From assembly GCA_946614165.1 (NCBI GenBank), contig CAMOGQ010000032.1, forward strand, positions 1 through 32,012: 32,012 bases of DNA, given 5' to 3'. The stretch's first letter is position 1; each line of letters starts with the position of its first letter. Origin of the DNA: an uncultured Lachnospiraceae bacterium (lineage in GTDB: Bacteria; Bacillota; Clostridia; Lachnospirales; Lachnospiraceae). The notes beneath the pieces are model-generated. The model did no database searches, had not been told where the DNA came from, and saw only the letters and a list, made by a program, of their open reading frames with translations. Of the stretch, positions 1 to 7,794 are shown piece by piece. A program made the translations under genes and the position numbers.

Positions 1-48
1 GGTATACTGGAGAGGGTACCCTGCAGGGTGCCGGAAAGGAAGAAAGCT

Positions 49-1785
49 ATGTATTACAGAAGCGATCTGGGAAACGGTCAGTTCAGAAACCCTGTCCTCT
101 TTGCGGACTACAGCGATCCGGATGTCATCCGGGTGGGGGATACCTACTACATGACCGCTTCCAGTTTTAACTATACTCCGGGCCTTCCCATCCTGCTGTC
201 GAAGGACCTGGTCAGCTGGACCCTTGCGGGTTATGCCCTGGAGAGCGTGGGAGAGGCCATGGCCCCCGCCCGCACCAGAGAAGAGAGTGCAGCCGTGGGA
301 GAGCGCTACTTTGTCCCCAGGCACTCCGAGGGGGTCTGGGCCCCGGCCATCCGCTTCCATGAGGGGACCTTCTACATTTTTTACGGCATGCCGGACGAGG
401 GCATCTACATGGTCCGGACAAAGGACCCCCTTGGCCGCTGGGAAGAGCCCGTCTGCCTGCTGGAGGGAAAGGGCTATATCGATCCCTGCCCCTTCTGGGA
501 CTCTGACGGCAGGGCCTATGTGATCCATGGCTACGCAAAGAGCCGGATCGGCTTCAATTCCATCCTGGGCATCTTTGAGATGATCCCGGACGGGACAAGG
601 GCCCTTTCTGGGGACAGCTTTATTTTCGACGGGAACGACCCCGCCCATCCGGCAAAGACCATAGAGGGACCCAAGGTCTATAAAAGAAATGGCTGGTATT
701 ATATTCTGGCGCCCGCAGGTGGCGTCCGCAAGGGCTGGCAGTGCGCCCTCAGAAGCCGCTCTGTCCATGGCCCTTATGAGATCAGGACCGTCATGGACCA
801 GGGAGAGAGCCTGATCAACGGCCCTCACCAGGGAGCCCTGGTGGATACGGCGGAAGGGGATGAATGGTTCTTCCACTTCCAGGACCGGGGCCTTTACGGC
901 CGCATCTGCCACCTGCAGCCTGTATCCTGGAAGGAGGAATGGCCTGTGATCGGACGCGACCCTCTGGGCAGGGGGTGCGGAGAACCCGTCTTTACGGAAA
1001 AAAAGCCGGGAGGAGAGAAGGCGCCCTGCACATCTCCCTCCTACCTGGAATCCACAGACCTCTTCCCCGGGGGAAAGATCGGACTCCAGTGGCAGTGGCT
1101 TGGAAACGCAGAGGCCGCGGCAGAGGCCGCGGGCCTGCCTCTTTATACGCCCCTTGCGGAGGGCGGCATCAGGCTCCACGCCCTGAACCTTTCGGGAGAG
1201 GCTTCTCCCATCCTCTGGCACAGCGCCAATGTCCTGACCCAGAAGCTGGTCCTGCCGGAATTTGTCTGCGACATCCGCATGCGCCTTTCGGGACTTCTGG
1301 AGGGCGACAGGGCAGGCATCGCCATGACGGGCGGCCAGTACGCCCTTCTTTATGTGAGAAAGGACGATGACGGATCCGCCTGCCTGGTCTACGCCGAATC
1401 GGAGGGCGGTGACCGGGACAAGAAGGAAAAGATCCTGACAGAGACCCCTCTGCCTTCTTCCATGGGAGGGAGAGACCCTCTGGAGGAGATGACTTTCCGT
1501 CTGGTCTTTGTCCGCAGGTCCTGCTACAGGGTCACCCCGGAGGGAGAGGTACTTCCTTTAAAGGAAGACATACCGGACCTCTTCTTTGCGGGAGACGAGG
1601 CGGAAAAGCCCGCCCTGTCCCTTTTCTGGTCCCCGGACGGCGAAGACTTTTTTGACGCCGGATGCGAATATGTGCCTTCGGACCATACCTGGGTGGGGGC
1701 CAAGATCGGCGCCTTTGCCTTCAGCGAAGATGAGGAGGGGGGATACGCCGACCTTGTCAGCGTAAGAACGGAGAAGACCGGCTGA
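49..1785 (+). CDS. GH43 family glycoside hydrolase (beta-xylosidase/arabinofuranosidase type)
   Basis: Probably removes xylose or arabinose from hemicellulose or pectin side-chain oligosaccharides. Residues 15-320 read as a GH43 five-bladed propeller. The three catalytic acids are visible: Asp23 in SDPDV (base), Asp145 in YIDPCPFWD (pKa modulator) and Glu206 in IEGPKVY (acid). Residues from about 335 to the end form the C-terminal concanavalin-like beta-sandwich common in this family. I chose ATG 49 because AAGGAAG lies 7 bases upstream; a GTG at 28 in the same frame is an alternative. There is no signal peptide, so it should act in the cytoplasm on imported oligosaccharides. It ends at a bidirectional hairpin terminator and faces an unrelated operon. 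TATACT at 3-8 may be its -10 box. The subfamily and exact substrate cannot be fixed from the sequence alone. Confidence 0.88.
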   Translation: MYYRSDLGNGQFRNPVLFADYSDPDVIRVGDTYYMTASSFNYTPGLPILLSKDLVSWTLAGYALESVGEAMAPARTREESAAVGERYFVPRHSEGVWAPAIRFHEGTFYIFYGMPDEGIYMVRTKDPLGRWEEPVCLLEGKGYIDPCPFWDSDGRAYVIHGYAKSRIGFNSILGIFEMIPDGTRALSGDSFIFDGNDPAHPAKTIEGPKVYKRNGWYYILAPAGGVRKGWQCALRSRSVHGPYEIRTVMDQGESLINGPHQGALVDTAEGDEWFFHFQDRGLYGRICHLQPVSWKEEWPVIGRDPLGRGCGEPVFTEKKPGGEKAPCTSPSYLESTDLFPGGKIGLQWQWLGNAEAAAEAAGLPLYTPLAEGGIRLHALNLSGEASPILWHSANVLTQKLVLPEFVCDIRMRLSGLLEGDRAGIAMTGGQYALLYVRKDDDGSACLVYAESEGGDRDKKEKILTETPLPSSMGGRDPLEEMTFRLVFVRRSCYRVTPEGEVLPLKEDIPDLFFAGDEAEKPALSLFWSPDGEDFFDAGCEYVPSDHTWVGAKIGAFAFSEDEEGGYADLVSVRTEKTG

Positions 1786-1823
1786 CAGGCCGTCTGTTTC
1801 CCGTTCAAATCTGAAACAGAAAA

Positions 1824-1867
1824 GCTGCCGGGCATCCTTTGACGGGGATGTCCGGCGGCTTATTTTG
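1824..1867. terminator. Bidirectional intrinsic terminator between convergent genes
   Basis: A GC-rich imperfect hairpin (GCCGGGCATCC paired with GGATGTCCGGC, with G-U wobble) is followed by TTATTTT on the plus strand and by a T-rich stretch on the minus strand. It serves the GH43 gene and the facing minus-strand gene. Confidence 0.75.
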
Positions 1868-1894
1868 GTCAGGCATTCAGTGCTTCGGGAGATT

Positions 1895-2497
1895 TCAGAC
1901 TTCCTGCCAGGAAAGAAGGCGGTAGAAGAAGGGATCCCCCCCTGCTCCGAAGACCCCTGTCATGGCTCCGGTAAAGCGCTTTCCCATGCGGAGCCCTTCG
2001 TCGCACAGATAGGTAACGGAGGGGCAGGTCTTTTCATAGAGGAGGTCCTCTCCGTCAAAGACCCGGAAGGTGCGGGAGAGAGCATGGCTTTCGCATTCAA
2101 AGGAAAGCAGATGCTTTTCCTCTTTCAGAGTGACGGAAGGGTGGCGGCAGGTCTCATATCCTGCATGCTCCGTGACCGAGAGGGTGAAAGCGCCGGACTT
2201 TTCTTTTCCCGCCGCGCACTTGACCCAGGAGTTTTCGTCGTAGTAGCAGGTGAGGCCGGCTTCCTGTCCTTCCCTGAGAGAAGGAAGTTCCAGGAGGGCC
2301 CTGGCCGTAAAGTCAAAGCGGGTCTGGCGCTTTAAAAAGATATTTCTGGCCCCCACCAGGGAAAGAGGAAGGGGAGAGGAGAGCAGTCTTACGGTGCCGC
2401 CTGGAAGCCAGGTCACAGCGCCTTCAAGAGGAGGCCTGGGGGTGACCCATTCCATGGGATCCAGGGGCCCGGTCTTCTTTTTTTCCTGGGCCTTCAT
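1895..2497 (-). CDS. Orphan GH43-type C-terminal beta-sandwich (concanavalin-like) protein
   Basis: This 200-residue protein matches the beta-xylosidase C-terminal module that normally follows a GH43 propeller. The signs are W-x-x-PRPP near residue 20, ARNIFLKRQTRFDF around 50-65, EEAGL-like GQEAGLTCYYD around 80-88, then alternating beta strands to the end. No catalytic domain precedes it: the reading frame starts 46 bases from a divergent ABC transporter gene. The start codon at 2497 has no clear ribosome binding site; the in-frame ATG 14 codons later is also poorly served. The complete GH43 next door has its own C-terminal module, so this is not simply a piece split from it. It could be a free carbohydrate-binding or accessory protein, or a remnant of a lost second GH43 enzyme. 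The domain reading is fairly sure; the function is unknown. Confidence 0.62.
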   Translation of the reverse strand: MKAQEKKKTGPLDPMEWVTPRPPLEGAVTWLPGGTVRLLSSPLPLSLVGARNIFLKRQTRFDFTARALLELPSLREGQEAGLTCYYDENSWVKCAAGKEKSGAFTLSVTEHAGYETCRHPSVTLKEEKHLLSFECESHALSRTFRVFDGEDLLYEKTCPSVTYLCDEGLRMGKRFTGAMTGVFGAGGDPFFYRLLSWQEV

Positions 2498-2543
2498 GAA
2501 GGGGAAGGGCTTTTAGAACGAAAAACAGGATTAAAACAGATTT

Positions 2544-4322
2544 ATGAATACGACACAGGAACGGTTTGTATATTATTACAAAAAGTACAAGGGCAGCCCC
2601 CTGAAGGTCCTTCTGGGCTTCTACAGAGGCTCCTACCATAAGTTCCTGATCAGCGCCTTCTTTTATCTGATCAAGCACTCCCCGTCCCTCTTTTCCCCTC
2701 TTCTGATCGCCGGCGTGATCAACGGCGTCCTGGCGGGAGGAGATGCGGCCAGGCATGCGATACTACTCAATACAGGCATCTGGCTGGGCCTTCTGTCCAT
2801 CCACCTGCCGGCCAACTATCTTCACAGCATGTACAGAAGCAGGGTGATCCGGTCTACGGAGGCAGGCCTCCGGGAGGCTATGGTCAGAAAGCTGCAGGAA
2901 CTTTCCATTCCCTACCATACCCAGATCCAGTCGGGCCGTCTCCAGTCCAAGATCATCCGGGACGTGGAGGCCATCGAGACCCTTTCCACCCAGATGTTCG
3001 TCAACCTTCTGAACATCGTCATGAATCTGACCATTATGATCACCATCACGGCCGTCAAGAACCGGATCATTCTGGTCTTCTTTATCCTGGTGGCCCCTGT
3101 GGCTTCCCTGACGGTGGTGGCTTTCCGCCGCAGGATCAGCAAGGTCAACAGAGCCTTCCGTCTGGAGATGGAAGAGACATCTGCCAGGGTCATGGAGATG
3201 GTGGAGATGATCCCTGTCACCAGGGCTCATGCCCTGGAGGAGGTGGAAAAGGAGCGCATGTCCCGCCAGCTCCAGGAGACGGCCGAGAAGGGCTACCGTC
3301 TGGATATGGTCCAGTCCAACTTCGGCGCCGCTGGCTGGGTGGTCTTTCAGTGCTTCCAGGCCCTCTGCCTTGGATTTTCGGGCTTTATGGCCTTCAGGGG
3401 CCTGATCCTGGTGGGAGACATCACCTTCTACCAGACCAGCTTTACCACCGTGGTCAACCAGTTCACGGCCCTGATCAACCTGCTTCCCATCATGACAAAG
3501 GGCCTGGAGTCCGTCACTTCCGTAGGAGAGGTCCTCTCTTCCGACGACGTGGAGGAGAACGAAGGAAAGGCGGAGCTTAAAGAGGTCAGGGGAGAGTTTT
3601 CCTTCCGCCATCTGGCCTACCGCTATCCCGGAAGCGAAAAAAGGGTCCTGGAGGACTTCAGTCTGGACGTAAGGCCCGGACAGACCATCGCCGTGGTGGG
3701 AGAATCCGGCGCGGGCAAGTCCACCCTCATGAACCTGCTGGTGGGCTTTATGATGCCGGAATCGGGCCAGATCCTGATCGACGGCCAGGACATCAGCACT
3801 ATCAACCTGAAGACCTACAGGCGCTTTCTGTCCGTGGTGCCCCAGACGCCCCTTCTCTTTACGGGGAGCCTTCGGGACAACATCACCTACGGCATGGACC
3901 ATGTGAGCGATGAAAAGCTGAAGGAGGCCCTGGAAGCCGCCAATCTGAAAAAGCTGGTGGACCAGCTGCCCCAGGGAGCGGATACCCTTTTAGAGGAGCA
4001 CGGGGCCAACCTCTCGGGAGGCCAGCGCCAGCGGATCGCCATCGCAAGAGCCCTGATCCGGGATCCCAAAGTGATCCTTCTGGACGAAGCCACCTCCTCC
4101 CTGGATGTGGTCTCCGAGCTGGAGATCCAGAAGGCCCTGGAGCGCCTGGTCAAAGACAGGACCACCTTCATCGTTGCCCACAGGCTGTCCACGATCCGAA
4201 ATGCAGACTGGATTGTTGTCATGGAACAGGGTAAAATAGCAGAGGCAGGGACTTATGAGGACCTGCTGGCCCGGAAGGGGATCTTCTATCACATGGAAAG
4301 CCTGCAGATGAGTCTTCGCTGA
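2544..4322 (+). CDS. ABC transporter, fused permease/ATPase (MdlB/MsbA-type half exporter)
   Basis: An exporter half-transporter of 592 residues, the usual length. Residues about 30-300 hold a six-helix membrane domain. The ATPase domain runs from about 350 and has Walker A GESGAGKST (about 385-393), a Q-loop VPQTP, the signature LSGGQ (about 490), Walker B VILLDEA (about 510-516) and the H-loop VAHR (about 543). It would act as a homodimer or with a partner half; no partner is encoded nearby. The substrate is unknown. The ATG at 2544 has only a weak CAGGA upstream. It is followed 40 bases later by yesL with no terminator between, so the two are probably co-transcribed. It diverges from the orphan beta-sandwich gene across 46 bases, leaving little room for separate promoters. 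Confidence 0.9.
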   Translation: MNTTQERFVYYYKKYKGSPLKVLLGFYRGSYHKFLISAFFYLIKHSPSLFSPLLIAGVINGVLAGGDAARHAILLNTGIWLGLLSIHLPANYLHSMYRSRVIRSTEAGLREAMVRKLQELSIPYHTQIQSGRLQSKIIRDVEAIETLSTQMFVNLLNIVMNLTIMITITAVKNRIILVFFILVAPVASLTVVAFRRRISKVNRAFRLEMEETSARVMEMVEMIPVTRAHALEEVEKERMSRQLQETAEKGYRLDMVQSNFGAAGWVVFQCFQALCLGFSGFMAFRGLILVGDITFYQTSFTTVVNQFTALINLLPIMTKGLESVTSVGEVLSSDDVEENEGKAELKEVRGEFSFRHLAYRYPGSEKRVLEDFSLDVRPGQTIAVVGESGAGKSTLMNLLVGFMMPESGQILIDGQDISTINLKTYRRFLSVVPQTPLLFTGSLRDNITYGMDHVSDEKLKEALEAANLKKLVDQLPQGADTLLEEHGANLSGGQRQRIAIARALIRDPKVILLDEATSSLDVVSELEIQKALERLVKDRTTFIVAHRLSTIRNADWIVVMEQGKIAEAGTYEDLLARKGIFYHMESLQMSLR

Positions 4323-4362
4323 CGGGCAGACAAAAACGGATGAAATATAAGGAGACAATGCT

Positions 4363-5076
4363 TTGAACTTTCTGAAAATCGACAGCCCTTTAATGAAACG
4401 CCTGGCAGTCATGGCGGACCTTCTGATCCTGAATTTCTGGACACTGCTTTTCTGCATTCCCGTCATTACGGCAGGAGCCTCCTTTACGGCCATGCACTAC
4501 GTGCTTTTAAAGATCGTAAGAGGAGAGGAAAGCTATGTGACCGGCCAGTTCTTCAAGGCCTTCAAAAAGAACTTTCTTCAGGCCACCATCCTCTGGATCA
4601 TCATGCTGGCTGTCTACGCGGTCCTCTTTGTGGACTGGCGGATCCTGCGCATGCAGGGCGACCAGTTCCCCGGCTATCTCCTGATCCTCCTTGGGGCTGC
4701 GGCCATGGTCATCTTTCTGATCTCCATCTATATCTTCCCCATCCTGTCCCGCTACGAGAATACAGTGCTGGGGACCATAAAGGCCGCCTTTACCATGTCT
4801 GTCATCGGTACGGTGACACTCAGGACCATCGGCATGGGCCTTGCCATGTTCATTCCGCCCCTCTTTCTCTGGGCAGGCGGATATCCCATCGTTCCGGTCT
4901 TTCTCTGCTTCTGCTTTTCCTTCCCCGGCTGGCTGAGGGCCCTTATGTACAACGGCCTGTTCAGGACCTATGAAGGGGTCGCGGGCATGCAGAAGAAGGA
5001 AGAGGCGGACGAAGCCTACATGGTGCCGGAAGAAGAGGCTTCTCCTGAAGAAGAGGAGACTCCCGCGGAGGAATAA
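4363..5076 (+). CDS. yesL: YesL family membrane protein (DUF624)
   Basis: A 237-residue protein with about five to six membrane helices and the family's characteristic N-terminus (FLKIDSPLMKRLAVMADLLILNFWTLL is the conserved block, residues 3-29). YesL proteins are found in rhamnogalacturonan and other carbohydrate loci of Firmicutes; their biochemical role is not established. The start is TTG at 4363, with AAGGAG 8 bases upstream. An ATG at 4358 reads only two codons and is out of frame. The C-terminus is a long acidic tail (many E and P residues after about 215). It follows the ABC exporter in one transcription unit and ends at a strong terminator. The neighbouring glycosidase makes a carbohydrate role plausible. 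Confidence 0.82.
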   Translation: MNFLKIDSPLMKRLAVMADLLILNFWTLLFCIPVITAGASFTAMHYVLLKIVRGEESYVTGQFFKAFKKNFLQATILWIIMLAVYAVLFVDWRILRMQGDQFPGYLLILLGAAAMVIFLISIYIFPILSRYENTVLGTIKAAFTMSVIGTVTLRTIGMGLAMFIPPLFLWAGGYPIVPVFLCFCFSFPGWLRALMYNGLFRTYEGVAGMQKKEEADEAYMVPEEEASPEEEETPAEE

Positions 5077-5111
5077 GGCGTCTCCCAAAGACAATAAGAA
5101 TGAAGAAGCGG

Positions 5112-5141
5112 CGCGGGATGCTCATCCCGCGTCTTTTTTTT
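5112..5141 (+). terminator. Intrinsic terminator after yesL
   Basis: A perfect 9-bp stem (CGCGGGATG with CATCCCGCG, 2-base loop) is followed by GT-C and eight T residues. It closes the ABC exporter-yesL unit. Confidence 0.9.
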
Positions 5142-5249
5142 AACAGAAGAGGCTGTGCGCTTTTCCGGCCCCGGCAGGATAATGGTCAGGGCGCGGAAAA
5201 TGCGCGCTTTTTGCAGCATCATCTGAAAAATGACAGGAGGTCTGAAGAT

Positions 5250-5621
5250 ATGGGATTTGTCGGAAATGTTTTGTGGTTTATATTCGGAGGCTTTTTCAGC
5301 GGCATGGCATGGATCCTGTCGGGCCTTTTCTGGTGCATGACCCTCATAGGCATCCCCTACGGCCTGCAGTGCTTTAAATTCGCCTCTCTTTCCTTTTCCC
5401 CTTTCGGCAAGGAAGTGGTCTACGGAGACGGAGCCATCTCTTTCCTGGTAAATGTGATCTGGTGCCTGCTTTTCGGCTGGTGGATGGCCCTGGTCAATTT
5501 CGCCATCGGCTGCCTCTGGTGCGTTACCATTATCGGTATTCCCTTCGGAAAGCAGTTCTTTAAGATCTCCAAGCTGGCCCTGGCACCATTTGGGGCGGAG
5601 GTGATCAGTATCAGAAACTGA
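5250..5621 (+). CDS. yccF: YccF family inner-membrane protein (DUF307)
   Basis: A 123-residue membrane protein built from two similar halves. The block WCMTLIGIPYG...SFSPFG (residues 28-53) is repeated as WCVTIIGIPFG...ALAPFG (residues 90-115), which is the hallmark of the YccF family. The function of the family is unknown. The start at ATG 5250 follows AGGAGG 8 bases upstream; an in-frame upstream extension to about 5100 would run through the yesL terminator and is rejected. It stands alone: a terminator lies before it and about 130 bases separate it from the next gene. Confidence 0.88.
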   Translation: MGFVGNVLWFIFGGFFSGMAWILSGLFWCMTLIGIPYGLQCFKFASLSFSPFGKEVVYGDGAISFLVNVIWCLLFGWWMALVNFAIGCLWCVTIIGIPFGKQFFKISKLALAPFGAEVISIRN

Positions 5622-5751
5622 AAGAGTAAAGAGCAGGAAGCCGGGAACAGGAGATATATGAAAAAAGACTGATCCATGGCTGTTATCAGGTTTTTTTTCT
5701 GATATGATGGAAAAAAGACGTCTGCATTAACAGAAATGGAGAGGCCTGGGA

Positions 5752-7608
5752 ATGGAAAAAGAAAAAAGGAAAACTGTTAAAAAAGGTTTTACACTTAGGC
5801 AGAGATTCAGCTACTGGTTCGACAACCGCATAGCAGAAGGATCCCTGGGCCTGATCCGGATTCTGATCGTTTTTTCGGTCCTTCTGGTACTTCTGATCAC
5901 AGGCCTGATCATGATGCTTGGTCTTTCGGAAGGAGGAGAAGGAGGCGCTGTCCTCTGGGACAGTATTGCGACAGTCATAAATGCCTGGATGCCGTATTCC
6001 TCTGACGGAAGCATCGGCTATCTGATCCTGATGTCCTGCGCGGCCATAGGAGGCGTGCTTTTTACCAGTATCCTGATCGGTATCATCACCAGCTCTATTG
6101 AAGAAAAGGTGACTGCACTGAAAAAAGGAAATTCCCATGTGATCGAAAAAGATCATCTGATCGTGCTGGGACTGTACCCTGGCGAATATACGCTGCTGCA
6201 GCAGCTGATCTTTGCTTCCGAAGGGAAACCGGTCTGTATTGTGATCGCCGATGATGCAGACAGGGAAGAAATGGAACAGAGCATCCGCGAGAACCTGACG
6301 GTTCCGAAGAATGTCAGAATCGTATGCAGAACGGCAGACATCACAGATCCGGTTTCCCTGGAAAAGTGTTCCATGGAGACCTGCAGGACAGTCATCGTCA
6401 GTCCGACCGACGATATGAAGACAATTAAGGTCATTCTGGCCGCTTCTGCCCTGCTGGAAGAGAAGCAGGCTCCGCAGATCAGCGTGAATGCCATCCTGTC
6501 CAGGAACGAATACAGCTTTCCGCCTTCCCTGGAAAGAGCCCATAATATCACAACGCTCAAGACCAATGCGATCCTGTCCAAGATGATCGCACATTCCTGC
6601 ACGCAGACCGGACTGTCCGAGACCTTCAGAGAGATCTTCAACTTTGAAGGATCGGAGTTTTACCTGACTGATTTTGACGGGATCGGAGGAATGACTTTTG
6701 AGGAGCTCATGGTCCGGACAGACAGGGCAGTTCCTTCGGGAGTCTACCGGAATGGAAGCATTCTGGTGAATCCTCCTGCCGGCTTTATCCTTGAAGAGGA
6801 CGACAGAATCCTGGTCTTTGCCGAAGAGAGCGGTTCTGCCATTCTCAGGGAAGATGCCCCTCCCGTCAAAAAACTTCGGGAAGCTGTCATGACAAGGAGC
6901 GAAGAAGAAACGGACGTTGTCATTCTGGGCAGGAACGAGACTCTGCCGGTGATCCTGAAAGAACTGCCGGAAAATGTCTCCGGAGTCTGGCTGGTCTGCC
7001 CGGGGATTTCCGAAAAGGAAAAACAAAAGCTCCTGACAGCAGGGGCAGCCAGAGATCTGAACCTGCGTTTTTATGAAGAAGACCCGGAAAGCGAAGACTA
7101 TCTGGAAAAGCTGGCCCGTATGGCAGGCCATGTGGTCATACTGGGGGACCATGAAAAGGATCCGGAACAGGCAGATATGGAGGGAATCTTCCTGCTGCTG
7201 AATCTGCGGGAACTCAAGAGGGATCTGGGACTTGGCTATAACATTACCGTAGAACTGCAGAAGGAACACAATCAGAAGCTGGCAGGAAGCGGAGAATCCA
7301 CGGATTTTCTGGTCACTTCCAGCATGTCTTCTCTGATCCTGGCCCAGCTGGCGGAAAGTCCGGCTCTGATCGATGTCTTTCGTGAGATCCTTTCCAATGA
7401 AGGGAATGAGCTTTATCTGAAGCAGACGGGATCCATGGGGCTTACAGGGACATTTACCGGAAGGGACCTCCGCAGAATCATGCTGCGGGAAAGGTATATT
7501 TTCCTCGGACACCTGGACAGAAATAAGCGGAGCAGGTTCAATATCCCCCTTGATGAAGAGATCGTACTGGACGGAAAAGACCATCTGATCGTTTTCGGAG
7601 AAAGCTGA
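5752..7608 (+). CDS. CASTOR/POLLUX-like ion channel with RCK-type NAD-binding domains
   Basis: A 618-residue protein with a short membrane part and a large cytoplasmic part. Helix 1 spans about 34-56, a pore-loop region about 68-85 and helix 2 about 88-113. Two tandem RCK (TrkA-like) regulatory units follow, starting HLIVLGLYPGEY (about 135) and VVILGRNETLPVIL (about 385). This two-helix plus double-RCK layout resembles the CASTOR/POLLUX family, known from plant nuclear envelopes and with poorly studied bacterial members that probably conduct cations. The segment between the helices does not carry the TVGYG potassium filter. The start ATG 5752 has GGAGAGG close upstream. It is monocistronic, with a strong terminator downstream. 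An alternative reading is a divergent K+ channel of the Kch/TrkA type. Confidence 0.78.
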   Translation: MEKEKRKTVKKGFTLRQRFSYWFDNRIAEGSLGLIRILIVFSVLLVLLITGLIMMLGLSEGGEGGAVLWDSIATVINAWMPYSSDGSIGYLILMSCAAIGGVLFTSILIGIITSSIEEKVTALKKGNSHVIEKDHLIVLGLYPGEYTLLQQLIFASEGKPVCIVIADDADREEMEQSIRENLTVPKNVRIVCRTADITDPVSLEKCSMETCRTVIVSPTDDMKTIKVILAASALLEEKQAPQISVNAILSRNEYSFPPSLERAHNITTLKTNAILSKMIAHSCTQTGLSETFREIFNFEGSEFYLTDFDGIGGMTFEELMVRTDRAVPSGVYRNGSILVNPPAGFILEEDDRILVFAEESGSAILREDAPPVKKLREAVMTRSEEETDVVILGRNETLPVILKELPENVSGVWLVCPGISEKEKQKLLTAGAARDLNLRFYEEDPESEDYLEKLARMAGHVVILGDHEKDPEQADMEGIFLLLNLRELKRDLGLGYNITVELQKEHNQKLAGSGESTDFLVTSSMSSLILAQLAESPALIDVFREILSNEGNELYLKQTGSMGLTGTFTGRDLRRIMLRERYIFLGHLDRNKRSRFNIPLDEEIVLDGKDHLIVFGES

Positions 7609-7711
7609 ACAGGGGGACTGGTGCCCTGGCCCGCTGAAAACACAGGACAGATGCGGACCGGGAGCAGCCGGTGGCCATGCTCGGGACAGAAGAAAAGAAT
7701 ATATGGGAAAC

Positions 7712-7757
7712 AAAAGGATCCCTGCTGCCCGGGAAGGCAGCAGGGATCCTTTTTGTG
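7712..7757. terminator. Perfect 18-bp bidirectional terminator
   Basis: AAAAGGATCCCTGCTGCC (7712-7729) pairs perfectly with 7736-7753 around a 6-base loop. T-runs flank it on both strands. It separates the POLLUX-like gene from the convergent uxaA. Confidence 0.92.
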
Positions 7758-7794
7758 GTGCATCAATATATGTGTTGCTTTTTGGAGGGCCCTA

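Noticed and set aside
1965-1984. cre-like sequence GTAAAGCGCTTTCC inside the orphan beta-sandwich gene
   Set aside because: It shares only the AAGCGCTT-like core with the two operators, lacks the TG/CA ends and lies far from any promoter.
4358-4366. ATG at 4358 as the start of yesL
   Set aside because: It reads two codons and then TGA. The TTG at 4363 is in frame with the conserved protein and has well-spaced AAGGAG.
5683-5705. TATCAG/CTGATA hairpin with eight T residues after yccF
   Set aside because: The T residues lie in the loop rather than after the stem, and the stem is weak; not a convincing terminator.
5686-7713. A long open frame on the minus strand opposite the POLLUX-like gene
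   Set aside because: Its translation is low-complexity, rich in H, Q, F and C and shows no domain; the plus strand encodes a clear channel protein. The same holds for long antisense frames opposite the ABC exporter, uxaB, uxaC, GH28, kduI/kduD, kdgK and malQ, all by-products of GC-rich codon use.
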